DNA of 64,000 nt. Origin: Marchantia polymorpha subsp. ruderalis. Taxonomy: Eukaryota > Streptophyta > Marchantiopsida > Marchantiales > Marchantiaceae. The notes under the pieces are model-generated. The model worked only from the letters and a program-made list of their open reading frames with translations. It made no database searches and was not told the origin of the DNA. The stretch lies in the NCBI GenBank assembly GCA_037833965.1, contig AP031355.1, forward strand, positions 24,515,501 to 24,579,500, written 5' to 3'. Shown here one piece after another: positions 25,301 through 36,826 of the stretch (positions within the stretch are counted from its first letter, which is position 1; every line of letters begins with the position of its first letter). The position numbers and the translations under genes are program-made.

Positions 25301-28300
25301 CTTCAAAGGATATGGAAACACATCTCTGTTAGAAACTCATGAGAACACATAAGCTTCAACGCCAAGCTTTTAAAGTTGTACGTAACGAAACTGAAGATCT
25401 ACGGATAGTTAGGCATCAATGAACGTAAAGTGGGAGCAGTCCACAATAACATAGCACGCTTCCAAATTGTAGTGAAAATCTTAATCATATAGCGAAATTC
25501 GGGGGATTTATTTTGGGCGGAAGCCGGCAGAGAAATAGAAGGTTATATGTTGTTACGCCAGCGAGCGAAGACTGGATTGCATAATTACTGTAATTTCCTG
25601 AATGCAGTGCATTTTATTTTCTTCCTTTCCAATAATGATGCATCTAAGGTACAAGTCAGCACTGGTACCTTTAGATTGATTGATAAGGTGACTCAAAATT
25701 AAAGTTTTGCTATAGCTCTGAGATACTTATACGATATACCTGATGTTTGTGCTTGTAATCAATTTGTTGGTGCTGCAGGCCCTTGTTCTGGAATATGTGA
25801 GACATGAAATGTACAGCAAAGCTCTTGAGTCATTTGGTGAGCTAGGAGAGGATGAAGATCTAGGGCCAGCAGAATGGTCTACAGTCTGCAAGTATGTGAG
25901 CTGCCTTCAACAGCACCCGGACACTCGAGCTCTCACGCATCCTCATGACGCAAGTGTTTCTGGAGAAGAAAGTCGGAATCTCATCCTGCAAGACACTCGA
26001 ATGCGTTTTCTAAACGGTTCATTTCCAACCTCTCTTTTCATTGTGGATCTCATCGGACACTTGACACAATTCAACTGGACGAGAGTCTGTTCTCAGTCCA
26101 GAGGGCCGTAATGGTTGGGTACTATTCCAATCCAATCCACACGATTGGATTTCGACTCTTCGTTTTGAAATGACCCAAGTGGGTCGATAGATGTACCACG
26201 GTCTACTTAAAAATCTTGTGTTTGCTGCAATTGTGTTTCTTGTCGAGGATTCGGATAACTGACACTAGAGTCAACATGTGGAAGAAGTATAGCTGATTTT
26301 GTGCTGTTCTGTGACTAACTTATTCAACAGAGCGACGGTGCGTCTCTAGCTGGTCACGACGAGCCTTCTGTACTGGAAGAAACTACTTAGTTATACTACA
26401 CTATCGCAGAAGAAAGAAACTTTTCTAGTTACCTAAAACAGAATTCCAGAAGCACGTCATTAAATCTCAAGCGAATCTTTATTGACGGGTGTACAAGTTA
26501 TGAATACGTTGTGCTAATTTTAGTGCTTACGAACGTTCTAGATTTGGCGAACATGTAGAAGAAATTTATAATAATATGACTTTGAAAGTGCAGGTGTACA
26601 GGCTGCATACTGGGATATGCTGGACGAAGGTCGTATAACACGAACATCAGCAACCCTACTAATGCAATCTGTTGACGAATGTCTTGATCTTGTACGTAGT
26701 ATGATATTCCTCTCGGAGCTATTTTCTGCCAGTAAATACGTAGTTACGAAACAGTTTACTTATCTATCCTCGTGGTGGATTGAAATCATAAGTCATTGTT
26801 CTGATGATTTTGCAGGTGGCTCGACATGAACCCATGAATGACTGGAAAGGTCTCCAACAGCATGTGCATTTTCCACAATACTTGAAGTGGAGTAGTCAGT
26901 CTATGTTGCCACAACGTCTCCTCTCTTTTTTCACTGTGGTCAGGCTGGAGCTGGGATGCTATATTGCGGCAGCGTTTCTTCGGGCTCACAGACAAGCACG
27001 ACATCAACTTCGTGAATTTATTGGTAGGATTTCCTCCTTGAAAATCAACATAGCTGCAGGGGGTGGTGGAAGCATAATTTGCGAGCCATTATTTATAAAA
27101 CTAAAGGTTTTTGCAACCGCGCAATCATTTAACGAGTTGTGATACATGCGGAGGATATACAACGATTTTCTGCATAGCAACCACTCTGTCGTCAGTGTTT
27201 AGGTCCCAAACAAAGTCAGTTCATAGTCCTCTATACGCGATACTTAGAGGCTTTATCATCACATACCTTGATGACAGTGAAGTGCCTTGTGTCTCCTCTT
27301 ATCTGTGTATCAGGAGAAAGTGAAGTAGCTGATGCAGTCATCAAAGAGAGCGAAAACGAAGAAGTAGAGGCTAGGCGATTTCTTGAAGATGTCAGGCTTC
27401 TCTTCCCACAGGTTTGTCTACTTGTACAGCTAAAATAGAGAAAAGTAGATGAAAGCACTCCAATGATGCTGCCCATGACCAGAAGGTGTTGTATGCTGAA
27501 TTTGGTTGTTCGATATGATCGGCAAGAAACAAAGCTCGGGGACTTCAAATGTTGTAGAGTATTTATTCAACTGTCATGATTTATACCGCTCAGCAGCAAG
27601 TTGCCTGATTGTGTGTGTATCAGGTTCTACGAGTTATCAAAACAAAGCAGGTGACTTACGCTGTCTTGACACGTTTGAGTGCTTACGTCAAAACTCTTGA
27701 AGAAGCAGGACTTGTCGAGGAAAAAGAGACAAATCATCTACACGATATGATTCAGGTATGTCTTACTGGCTAGTGAGATGTCTAAACAGTCCTTAGATCA
27801 GCATTGTAGAGAAAATTACTCACTGCTCACGGCCATCGATGCTTAATTTATCTGTGATCCATTGTACTGTATGTTCTTCCTAGTTTATCAATATATGCAA
27901 GCAGTTGGTAAGAAAGTTTGTGGATCACTTGGAAGGGAATAAAACAGGTTGATTGCGGTGTAGAACGATTCCTTCCAAGTGATTCGTCGGTATGTCAATG
28001 GTCGTCAGGATCTCTCCAGAGGCTTGCAAAGTTTGTAGCTATTGTATGCTTTGAAAAAAACCTGTTCTAGTCTTCACAGAGACAGAGCGTATGTGTAGAT
28101 GATGTCAAGGCTTAACTCTAGTCAGCGGTGGTTCGTGGAACAGGTAGATTTGAAAATACTGCAGAGAAAACCACCTCCGGTGAAAATGCAATCAGCCCAT
28201 GAGGTCTTGATCAATCAGCCATTTTTTGGAGCTCTCCCTGGCCACGTGCAGCAAGTTTTGCTAAATGCTGCGAAAGAATGCATGATGTTTCGCGAGAGTC

Positions 28301-30580
28301 TGCTTTTCAGGGAGGATTCAAAGGCAGATGGCGTGTGGCTTGTTGCTAATGGTTCTGTGAAGGTATGTGGTGTCTGCTGTTGAATTGGCCCGCTTTTTAT
28401 TTGTGTTTTTCTCTGCCCAGTTCATAAAAGTTCTAGGCTTGAGCCCAGCCTGCCAAGTTATGTTTCTTCAAATTCTCAAGTCTTCTTCTTAAGTCGTAAC
28501 AAGGTAGCCGCAGGGGAACCTGTGGCTGGATTGACTCCTTTTTTCTAATTCCATAAAAATTGGCAAGCGGCATCTCTCCTTTACTTATGTATCAAAATTG
28601 TTGTCACAGTGGACCAGAACCAAGAGTACAGGACGACAATTACTACATCCAACTTTTCCGCATGGGAGTACCCTGGGCCTGTATGAATGTTTAACTGGCA
28701 GGCCGCGACTCTGTACCATTGCAGCAGACTCAGTGGCGCATTGCTTCTTTATTGACAGTGCGAAGCTCATGGCCGTGTCCGCAAGTGAGCCAGGGCTTGA
28801 AGACTTTTTCTGGCAGGTATTGTGGAAATATTTTGCGTCGGCATTTTGATATACGCTGTTCTCAAGAATTGGCATGACCGTAGATTGTAAAAGTTTTTGA
28901 CAGCCAGCATTCTTCTCGTTGTCTCGTACTAAAACTACAGTTTGGAACGAATTATGTAATACTGTTTCGAGTCTCGTGTGGAATTCGAGGTATATCAAGA
29001 AGACGCATGGTTGAGGTAAAACGGTCAAATAAAGTTTATAAGGCAAACAGGTGATATAATATAGATTATGTATTGTATCTTCCATGTGCATTATACTGAT
29101 CTCACCGTAAGCAACCTGTTTTCTGTGTAGGAAAGTGCTCTTGTAGTGGCTAAAATTGTTCTACCCCAGCAGTTTGAAGCCATCACCATGCAAGAGCTGC
29201 GAGCGTTAATCGCGGAAGGATCCAACTTGTGCACATATATTCGAGGGGAAACGATCGAGCTTGAAATCGGAAGAATTGGGATTTTGCTTGAAGGTTTCAT
29301 TAAGCAAGAGGGAAAGGATGACGTGATCGGTGCCCCAGCCGGTTTGCTGACAAAGACGGAAGTCATTCCGACCAGCAAAGGTATGGACCTATCCTGATCT
29401 CCTCGGAACTTTCTAACCTGAAACTGATCATCGAAGAAGGAAGAGGTTTGGCACTGCACATATTCGAGAAGCTCAACCAGCTGCAAGCAACTGCTATCAT
29501 TTGCTATTGCTCGTCATGCCCATAACACCGTGACTGAGCGGTTTGTTATCTAATCAACAGCTAAAGTTTTTCAGGAACGAACTTTTATTCTTAAACTTTG
29601 TCAACTGGCCAGCTCGTCTGTTGGCACAAACGTGAAAGAGCCTTAGTTTCCCATCCCCTTCCCAACTTTGTTCTGTCTAATTTGTTTTTTCTTGGTGAAC
29701 AGGTTTTTCAGGGAGCAGGACCGCTAGCATCATCCCACAGAGTATTTTCTACCATGTTGAGGCTCGCTCTCGGGTTCTTTTCATCGATCTTCATTCATGT
29801 CAGTCCACTCCTTTTACGTCTTTGAGTCCCCTGATTCCAAAGCAGAGTATGGGCGAGTCCGCTGGTTTGATGCGATTTGGATCTAAGTATCAGAGTTCGA
29901 GGAAATCTAGTGGAGGTCCATCCAAATCAGGGGACGTTCATGGAGACCATTCGGCGAGTTACTCCGCAAAAGCCATGGAGTTGAGTCTTTTCGGCAGTCA
30001 GGTATGGTTTATCCTTTTGTATTCACCACGTGACGAGCACAAGGTGCAGATTGTTCTCATGTTTTGTTACATAGTTCGACGTGGTCTCGCATTTGTTGCT
30101 TTACAGCGATGTATTGCAGTGCTTACATTCTGGCTTGCCTAGTCAAAATTTTATGCCTTGGAGGTCTGATAAGTAGAGTCCCAAATGGAAAAAATTTGCA
30201 AACTAATATATCCTTGATCTTTCACTGCATAATGTCAGGTGACGGTCTCAAAGAAGGGCTGGAGAGGTGGTTACGTCCGTAGTTTTTTAAATTTACATCA
30301 GCCTCGAAGTCAATCATATCCAACTGTTGTGAAAAGAGCTGTGGGCAAGCAGTTCTCGTCAGCATATGCTCTCAAATCGCCAGCGCGGAGAAATGGGACT
30401 GTTCCAAGGAAGGTCCACAGTCACGGAAACTTGGTATTGGAACCACCTCCTCAGGAATGGCCCAAGTCTCTAGTGAGAACCCGATCTGGAACCAGTTGTG
30501 AATCCGATGGGGATGAGGAGCATATCGTGGAGATTGAGTCCCCTAGTAAACTATTTGCTTCCAATCAAACTACATGGTGA
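19374..30580 (+). CDS. SOS1: SOS1/NHX7-type plasma-membrane Na+/H+ antiporter, 24 exons
   Basis: Exports Na+ in exchange for protons at the plasma membrane; core of the SOS salt-tolerance pathway. Exons: 19374-19566, 19717-19767, 19992-20083, 20341-20418, 20725-20882, 21058-21159, 21286-21403, 21533-21585, 22263-22328, 22704-22748, 22935-22984, 23343-23527, 23876-23935, 24607-24714, 25779-26016, 26594-26691, 26816-27023, 27314-27411, 27624-27755, 28144-28362, 28610-28816, 29131-29380, 29703-30001, 30239-30580. Every junction is GT-AG and phase-consistent, totalling 1149 residues (Arabidopsis SOS1 has about 1146). The transport core (to about residue 453) has FLPALLFESSF, GGLLSATDPVAVVALLKELG (D161), GESLMNDG and WSGLRGAVALSLSLSV. 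A long cytosolic tail follows, with a cyclic-nucleotide-binding-like domain at about 712-936 (HPTFPHGSTLGLYE). The C terminus keeps ESPSK (S1137, S1139), equivalent to the SOS2 phosphorylation site. It looks intact and functional. Confidence 0.96.
28491..28545 (+). pseudogene. rrn18: Mitochondrial rrn18 3'-end fragment inside a host intron
   Basis: AAGTCGTAACAAGGTAGCCG followed by a GGGGAACCTG block and GGCTGGATTGACTCC is the 3' terminus of plant mitochondrial small-subunit rRNA, including the anti-Shine-Dalgarno-region context. GGGGAACCTG separates it from plastid 16S, which has TGGAAGGTG, and from nuclear 18S, which has GTAGGTGAACCTG after TTTCC. It lies within intron 20 (28363-28609) of the antiporter gene, in the same strand sense. 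Only about 55 bases are identifiable, so it is a nuclear mitochondrial insertion (NUMT), not a functional rRNA. Confidence 0.85.
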
Positions 30581-33500
30581 AACGTCTTCAGTACCATATG
30601 AAGATGTTGAAGCAGTATCTTGGCATGAGATGAGGAGGTATGTAATTATGAAGATATTCGCAAAAAGAAGCCGGAGTGTCTTTCATCCTTCTCCAGCATG
30701 CTAGTGCATATATGTGCATACCTCCTAGTTTGCTGTTGAAATTAAGAAGGAATGAATTGTTCAACATATTAAGTTTTCGTCATTCATCTAAGAGCGCTTG
30801 GTCTCTCTTAGTTGGCGGAAGGACGATTTTTTCAGAGCATCACTGTAGTGAGACTAAACTCCGGTCTGGTCTTGCCTGAAACACAGCCACCTGATAAACA
30901 TGGCCTGATATATCAGAATCAGTGTTGTATTTGAGGCAGGATTGGAAATTTTGAACTCTCTGCGCGCATTGGATGCTGAAGCTCAAGGATGCGCACGACG
31001 AGGATGGAAAATTTGAAGAACTGCAGGCCAGGACAATCTAAGTACGAATCATGAGCCCTTCTGGTCTTCGTACCTCGGCTATAACCCTCTTCGCACTCAA
31101 AGGAAGAAGCCTATATTGCAATTTGACGACGACACAGACACAAATACCCGATGACGCAGAAATATTTCAGGAGACTCCTAGCCCGTTCATTTGAGCTGCA
31201 GATAATTGTGGACCTCGTTGTCCGAAAGCATGATATGAAGGTTAAATTATGTTAAGAGACATATAGGGAAATTCATGGCCAGGAGTCCATATCTCATTGA
31301 TCCCTGAGCTTTAGCTGGTGAGCACTGCAAGCACTGCGTATGCAGACTTTACCGCCAGATGACATAGAGAAAACGGAAGAGGAAGATATTTCCAAGAATG
31401 CTGGTTTGAGAAGGTCAGACGTAGCATAAATAACCTTAGATTGAGCGTGAAAAAGTCTTTTCTATCAGGACAAATTTGTTGAAACGAGGGAGCTGACTCA
31501 TAGACCAATATTTAAGGGCTTGGTTTTTGCAGGTTGGTGCTAGACAAACGTAAAACTGGACAGCAATAAAGACAATTCTTTTCACGCGACATTCTCTTTA
31601 GCACAGTTCTCGAAAGCTGTAAAAGAACAGTTATGCCCTGTGTCCACGAATTCAAGTATGATGATGAAGCATATTTTCCGCATATGAGAAAATTGATAAC
31701 TGAGTGAATATTCTTCTGGGATTCAAAGTTTAGAACAGCCTGGTTTACGGCTGCATGTCCTTCAGACAAGAGTTTTTTCGCCCGAAGGTGATAGTGCAGT
31801 TAAAAGCAAGTCTAGGACATTTGTAGCGCATCGGATGTGAGAATCGGGGACCAAGTTAAATAGATCGGATCAGTCAAGTTATCATTTTGCCTCGCCTTCC
31901 GGAATAGTATTTTCATTAGAAAGTAGTGCCATGGATTCATTCGTTTGAGGTACTTTTGAGATACGAAACCAGAGGTACAAAACAATTATCGGAGTTGGTT
32001 TGAAAATGAAGAGAAAAATCACGTCAAACATGTTCCATGCTGCGCAAATGCTTTTATATATTGCGGACGGTAGAGAGTATACCTGGAATTCCCAGTGTGC
32101 ACGTGATTCCAACCAGGGTGAAATCATTGTTGTAACAAAGGCGGAGGTATAAAATCTGATGCAGAAAAAGCCAATTTGGTGTTCAATTACTGTTGCATGT
32201 TCTCAAAGAGTAATTTAACTATTATCAAATTTCACTTTAGTCCACTTATTATCCTAGTTCGCTTTAGACTTGGCAACTGCAGCCCATGACACTGAAGTGA
32301 GTGAGGTCTGAGTTAGGCATGCCAAGTTATGTTGAAAGAGCAATATATTTCAAGGAAAAGAATGGAAGAAAATTCCTGTTCACTTTATAATCAGATAATA
32401 ATGGGTTCATGAAATATTCTACAATCTGAGCGAGCTTTACACAATTGTGAATAGGAGAGTTCAGTATGAATTGACTGCAGGCTATAAAATACATGCTTAT
32501 ATACACAGCAGAGAATTGTAGATAAGACCAAATATTCTTCGTTCTAACTGTTTCTTTATGAGAAGTTGAAGAAATGTACTGTGAATCTGGAAACCAACCC
32601 CATATGCAGAAACTTAATTTGCTGAACAACCTCGCATCTGCTATACAGTAGTCTCAGAATTCTGCGGCAAAGTGCAATAGTTTATTTACAGTTTCTACAA
32701 TATCCAGATTTTGTGTTGGGTTTCGTTTTCCGAGGTACTAACAGGTTCATTTCGTTACACAGATTTTTTCTACTTCAGTTTGTTCTTCTGTGGCTTTAAT
32801 TAGTACATTATTCACTTCAGAGTAGGCTATTAACGGTTTCATTGAGTTGAAATGAACATTGTTGTTTCTGCAGTTTTCCTATATTTATGGTCATTTATTG
32901 AATATTTTGTGAAAATGCAAAGGTTTTCATACATGTTCCAAATTGACTTAATTTACTATTCGTGTTTTTCATGAATCTGTCGATTCATTGTACAGGTGAT
33001 TAACTTAATTCATACCATTGAATTTAAAAACCAAGATTCAGCATAAAACTGATTTAATACCGGATTAAAGTCCTTCATACGGAAATCACCTCAAGGAACT
33101 AGTTATCGGCCGAAGTGTGCGGACGAGGATTTATGTTTTAAAATTGTATACATGTTGAAGCAATGTTGTACAAGGCCAACTGAATAGATCTGCAATTTCT
33201 CTACTTTGCTTCCGACCAGATTTGAATCCACATTCTCGCTCTGATACTTGTTAACAGAGGAGACCCTGTTGGATTGAATAATTTCACACATACACAATGA
33301 GTTTGGAGCTTTGAAGGTACTGGAATTTATAAATTTCAATAAATGCAGTTGGAGACTGCATTTGATCACAGTTTACATTGTTCTCAATGGAGAATGAATA
33401 CGGCCAGCGTTTCCCAGTACCACATAATACATGAATCATACCTGCTTTTGACCCCAGAGTTCGGCAGATGAGAGGAGCGTAAGATGCAAGGCACATACCT

Positions 33501-33606
33501 ATCAAAATCACGGAAGGCGACCTACAACTCTCTATGATCTCAAACCGCTCTGATTCCTGGGCATCAGAATCCTGTCTCTCGGACTTAGTACAACCGAAAC
33601 GAAGAC
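30581..33606. other. Intergenic between two convergent genes
   Basis: Begins with the antiporter 3' UTR; a GTATGT donor-like site near 30640 might start a UTR intron. No further gene recognised. Short frames on the minus strand near 33.1-33.6 kb are probably polyphenol-oxidase 3' UTR. Confidence 0.4.
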
Positions 33607-35418
33607 TTAACAAAACTCCTGCTTGAGGTTGGCGAAGGTGATGGTTTTGTTCTCATCACCAGGTCTGAACTTCGGCACAACAGTCACCGTGATGTCAGTG
33701 CTGTAGTCCTTAATGCCTATCCTTCTGAGCGCTGTACCAATGCTGAATCGAATGTTCAGCTCGCGGAACAAGTCTTCATCGGCCACGGGAACCTGGGCGG
33801 TGACGTCCTTCATGCTCGTAACTCCACTGGGAAGATGAGTGAACGAACCCACGTAGTCGGACTTGTCCACATCCGATTCCATGTTGGCTGTAGGAAAGTC
33901 GACGTACACATCAAAGCGCACGTACATCATCTCGGGCACCATAACCTTCTCAATCAGAAGCCCCTCGCTCAACTCGCCGATGTGCTTCACTTGTGTGCCC
34001 TTCAGATCATCCCTGTTAGGAGGTCGTCGTGCCAGCTTGAAGCACACGGGAGTGCTTCCGATGGTGTTGTTCGCGTTCAGGACCACCTCCGGGTAGTCGT
34101 TGGGAGAGTACGCCATCTGAGTAGTTCTGAAACTCGGTCGGCTCGTTTGGGGCTTGTGGTCGATCCATAGCCTATCAGCTGCGCTCATATCTTGATAAGT
34201 GTATCCCAGCTTCTCACTGCTGAGAGTATCCTTCACCTTCACCCTCACCATGTCTTGGTTCTCGTCGTAGAATGTGAATTCTGTCTCAAGGAAGTCGACG
34301 TCATCGAACTCCTTTCTCGTTCTGGTTCCATCTTCTGTCACCTTGTCGGGAAGAGTTTGCCACACATCCCACAGACGGTCGACATTGGCGTGGTGAGAGT
34401 AGAAGATTGGATCCCTGCCAGCGTAGGTGAACACCCCCATGTCTTCATTGTCGGGGAACTGGGCGTTGTTCATCATGCCCACCCATTCGTGCGCCGTGTT
34501 GTGGAGACTTTCTGCGCCTCCAGACTCACCCACGGTTACGTTGCCTTGAGCGCCGAGGTTCGCGCTGGTGTTGTACTTACCACCCAAGAATTCTTGAGCG
34601 CTCACCTTGTTGTAAACCATGTTCCATACCATGCACAGGTTGGCGTCTTTGATTTCCTCAGGGGTGTTGACAACCCCAGCCGCCTCGTCAATTGCATTGT
34701 AGTCGAGTGGGAGAACCTTCGGGGGCAGATGGTTGGTGTTTCTGACTTTACCCTCGTGAAGAAAAGGATTGTTGAATGCGGAACCCGCTGGATACGGGAG
34801 GAAAATTTGAGGAACTTGTCCTGCAGTCGGGTCCAGCTGGTTGTCCCAGTTCCAGAACGGGAGAGCGAACTCAGGGTCGTCGATCAGACTGCCCAGAATC
34901 CTCTCGTGGAAGTAGATCAGCATCCTGTGCCACGGGAGGAAGGTCCAGCTGAAATGCAGTTGGAGAGGATATGGTGTAGCAGTGCCATTGAGATATCTGG
35001 ACAAGAATGCCTCCACGCAGAAAGAGCAGTGAGTGTGCCATTGTCTCAGGAAGCTCCGAGGATCGTCATCGGGGAGTGCCTTCATCCTTGTGTAAGCCAA
35101 GTTGTACTTGTTCACGTACTCCACATCTTGCGCCAGCTCGTGCGCAGGCCTACGCACTCGCATAATAGGATTAGTGGGAAGCTTGAACGGGATGGGCGGC
35201 CTCTTCGGCTCTGGCAGACAGCAGTCTTGGGTTTTGTTGTTGGCGATGGTAACAGGCCTGCAGTAGCCACGGCTTGTTCCGAGGACTGGGTCCGCCTCGG
35301 CGCTCTGCATCAGAAACTGCAGGACGATGACCATCGAACACACGTACGAGGCCCATTTGGGCCGAACATTTGCACTGAATCTTCCCCAGCCTTGCGGCTG
35401 TATCGATGATTCTACCAT
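33607..35418 (-). CDS. PPO: Polyphenol oxidase (catechol oxidase, tyrosinase family)
   Basis: Type-3 copper enzyme that oxidises o-diphenols to quinones. With the ATG at 35418 the protein has 603 residues; the frame stays open to an ATG at 35592, but the downstream ATG has better context (GAGATGG), is followed by a signal-peptide-like stretch (SYVCSMVIVLQFLMQSAEA), and a likely 5' UTR intron would remove the upstream one. CuA histidines: H130 (in HTHCSFC, with C134 for the thioether link), H155 and H164 (LHFSWTFLPWH). CuB: H306 and H310 (SLHNTAHEW), and H342/H343 (YSHHANVDRLW). The C-terminal DWL block (DRLWIDHKP) and KFDV-like block (VRFDVYVDFP) complete the plant PPO architecture. Uninterrupted coding region. 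The signal suggests secretory routing rather than the thylakoid targeting of angiosperm PPOs. All copper ligands present. Confidence 0.95.
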   Translation of the reverse strand: MVESSIQPQGWGRFSANVRPKWASYVCSMVIVLQFLMQSAEADPVLGTSRGYCRPVTIANNKTQDCCLPEPKRPPIPFKLPTNPIMRVRRPAHELAQDVEYVNKYNLAYTRMKALPDDDPRSFLRQWHTHCSFCVEAFLSRYLNGTATPYPLQLHFSWTFLPWHRMLIYFHERILGSLIDDPEFALPFWNWDNQLDPTAGQVPQIFLPYPAGSAFNNPFLHEGKVRNTNHLPPKVLPLDYNAIDEAAGVVNTPEEIKDANLCMVWNMVYNKVSAQEFLGGKYNTSANLGAQGNVTVGESGGAESLHNTAHEWVGMMNNAQFPDNEDMGVFTYAGRDPIFYSHHANVDRLWDVWQTLPDKVTEDGTRTRKEFDDVDFLETEFTFYDENQDMVRVKVKDTLSSEKLGYTYQDMSAADRLWIDHKPQTSRPSFRTTQMAYSPNDYPEVVLNANNTIGSTPVCFKLARRPPNRDDLKGTQVKHIGELSEGLLIEKVMVPEMMYVRFDVYVDFPTANMESDVDKSDYVGSFTHLPSGVTSMKDVTAQVPVADEDLFRELNIRFSIGTALRRIGIKDYSTDITVTVVPKFRPGDENKTITFANLKQEFC

Positions 35419-35505
35419 CTCGACAAAGGAGATGGATGCCGCCGGCGAGTGAAGCTTCAGATGATTCAGACTCCGTGAATCATGCGTACACCATGTGAAA
35501 CTGAC

Positions 35506-35872
35506 CTGTACATGCGTTCCATTGGTTGCTATCAGTTTTTGAGCCTTAGAATATAAGTGAGGGAAACAGCCTACGACTGAATGAATATGCACAACAACTA
35601 GAACTTATGACGTTTGAAACAACTCGATCACTAGAAACTCTCATAATCATGCGGAACACATCTCCCTCGTTTCAAGCGTAGACCACAAATCATGCTACAA
35701 TGCCACTCGAAATTCGGACTGAACAATGATCTCTGTTTGTAATGTAGCACAATGAAATCACAGGTCCGGCTTCTTCATCGCTACGATTTGCTCTATGGGC
35801 TACATTTCCTCGCTGCTAGTGTGCACGGATACTGCTGATAGTAAGATCCGTATTGACGAAGGTGCAACTTAC
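35506..35872 (-). other. Likely intron in the polyphenol-oxidase 5' UTR
   Basis: On the minus strand a strong donor (ACAC/GTAAGT, first intron base 35872) is followed by an acceptor (ATGTACAG, last intron base 35506). Removing this interval deletes the ATG at 35592 and leaves the ATG at 35418 as the first good start of the long frame. Confidence 0.5.
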
Positions 35873-36008
35873 GTGTGAACAGCCGAATTCTCCAGACGTG
35901 TATCAGAACAGTGCCTCAAGTCTTGCTTTGAGTTTGAAACTCAGAGCAAGCTTCGAAGCTGCTTCTAGCACTGAAGAGGGAGATATGGAAGAGCGCGAAT
36001 GATACGCA

Positions 36009-36016
36009 TATTTATA
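36009..36016 (-). promoter_or_regulatory. TATA box for the polyphenol-oxidase gene
   Basis: TATAAATA on the minus strand, about 135 bases upstream of the proposed UTR splice donor. Position and consensus fit a core promoter with transcription starting around 35980. Confidence 0.5.
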
Positions 36017-36753
36017 GTCCAAGACAGACAGTAGAAACACAGACATGTAGACGTCACTTGCGTACGTCAGCCTAACTTTTTGGATCCAGAAGTGGAAACT
36101 CGACTACAAGACGTATGATATATCTGATATTCTAAGCTGTACGGACGTCGAAAGTGATGAGGAGCGTTGCAACTCTCAGTACGAATACTGCAGGTAGAAA
36201 TGTATTGGACCAGTATATTTTAGAATATGCATGGATTCAGCTGAATCTTAATTACTGCCGTGGGGGACGAGGCGAACCGCCATGGCAAATAGTGAAAAAG
36301 GGATCCTATGAAAGTCCATTCCATAGCAGTGGTATCATTATACGCTGACATAGATTATGTCCACTGTAAATAAGTTTGTGATAACTGGGTATCTCAGATC
36401 ATTTTCCTAAGAGGATTGATTGATGGCCCTTAAGATAATGAGGATAGTAAGACACAATTAAACAATATGTCCAACACGCCTAGGTATTTGGTTTTCATGC
36501 CAGCGTGTAAAGTTAGAGATCATGGTGTTGACTCTGGATTCCAACGGTGGCCACTTTATCTTCTGAAGTGTTGGAAACCTACTGATAACTTTGATTTGCG
36601 GTCCGAAGTAGCTATTTGTGTCAGCATAACCTACTTGTTGGTGGTTCGTTTTCCAAATGCCAGTCTACATCGTTATCTGAGTGTTCTCAGGTCCATAGCT
36701 TCCTATGATTTTGAAAGAAATGGTTGCAACCCGGAAGGGCACACTATATTCTA
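36017..36753. other. Polyphenol-oxidase upstream region, no gene seen
   Basis: Short frames only (for example 36467-36754, +), none with a recognisable domain. Confidence 0.4.
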
Positions 36754-36826
36754 GGCCCTCGGCCAGCTTTACAGTACTTTGTACTCAGGCCATCATCTGA
36801 GTCAAGCTAAGCACGAGCAGAATACG
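36754..36826 (+). repeat. Dispersed repeat, copy 1
   Basis: Starts GCCCTCGGCCAGCTTTAC and ends with CAAGCTAAGCACGAGCAGAA followed by TACG. A diverged copy lies in the opposite orientation at 63849-63922. The two ends align well and the middle is more variable. Confidence 0.65.

Noticed and set aside
28491-28545. Functional rRNA gene
   Set aside because: Only the last few dozen bases of rrn18 are present, inside an intron of a protein gene.
34192-35409. 405-residue plus-strand open frame
   Set aside because: It lies wholly antisense to the polyphenol oxidase and shows no family similarity.
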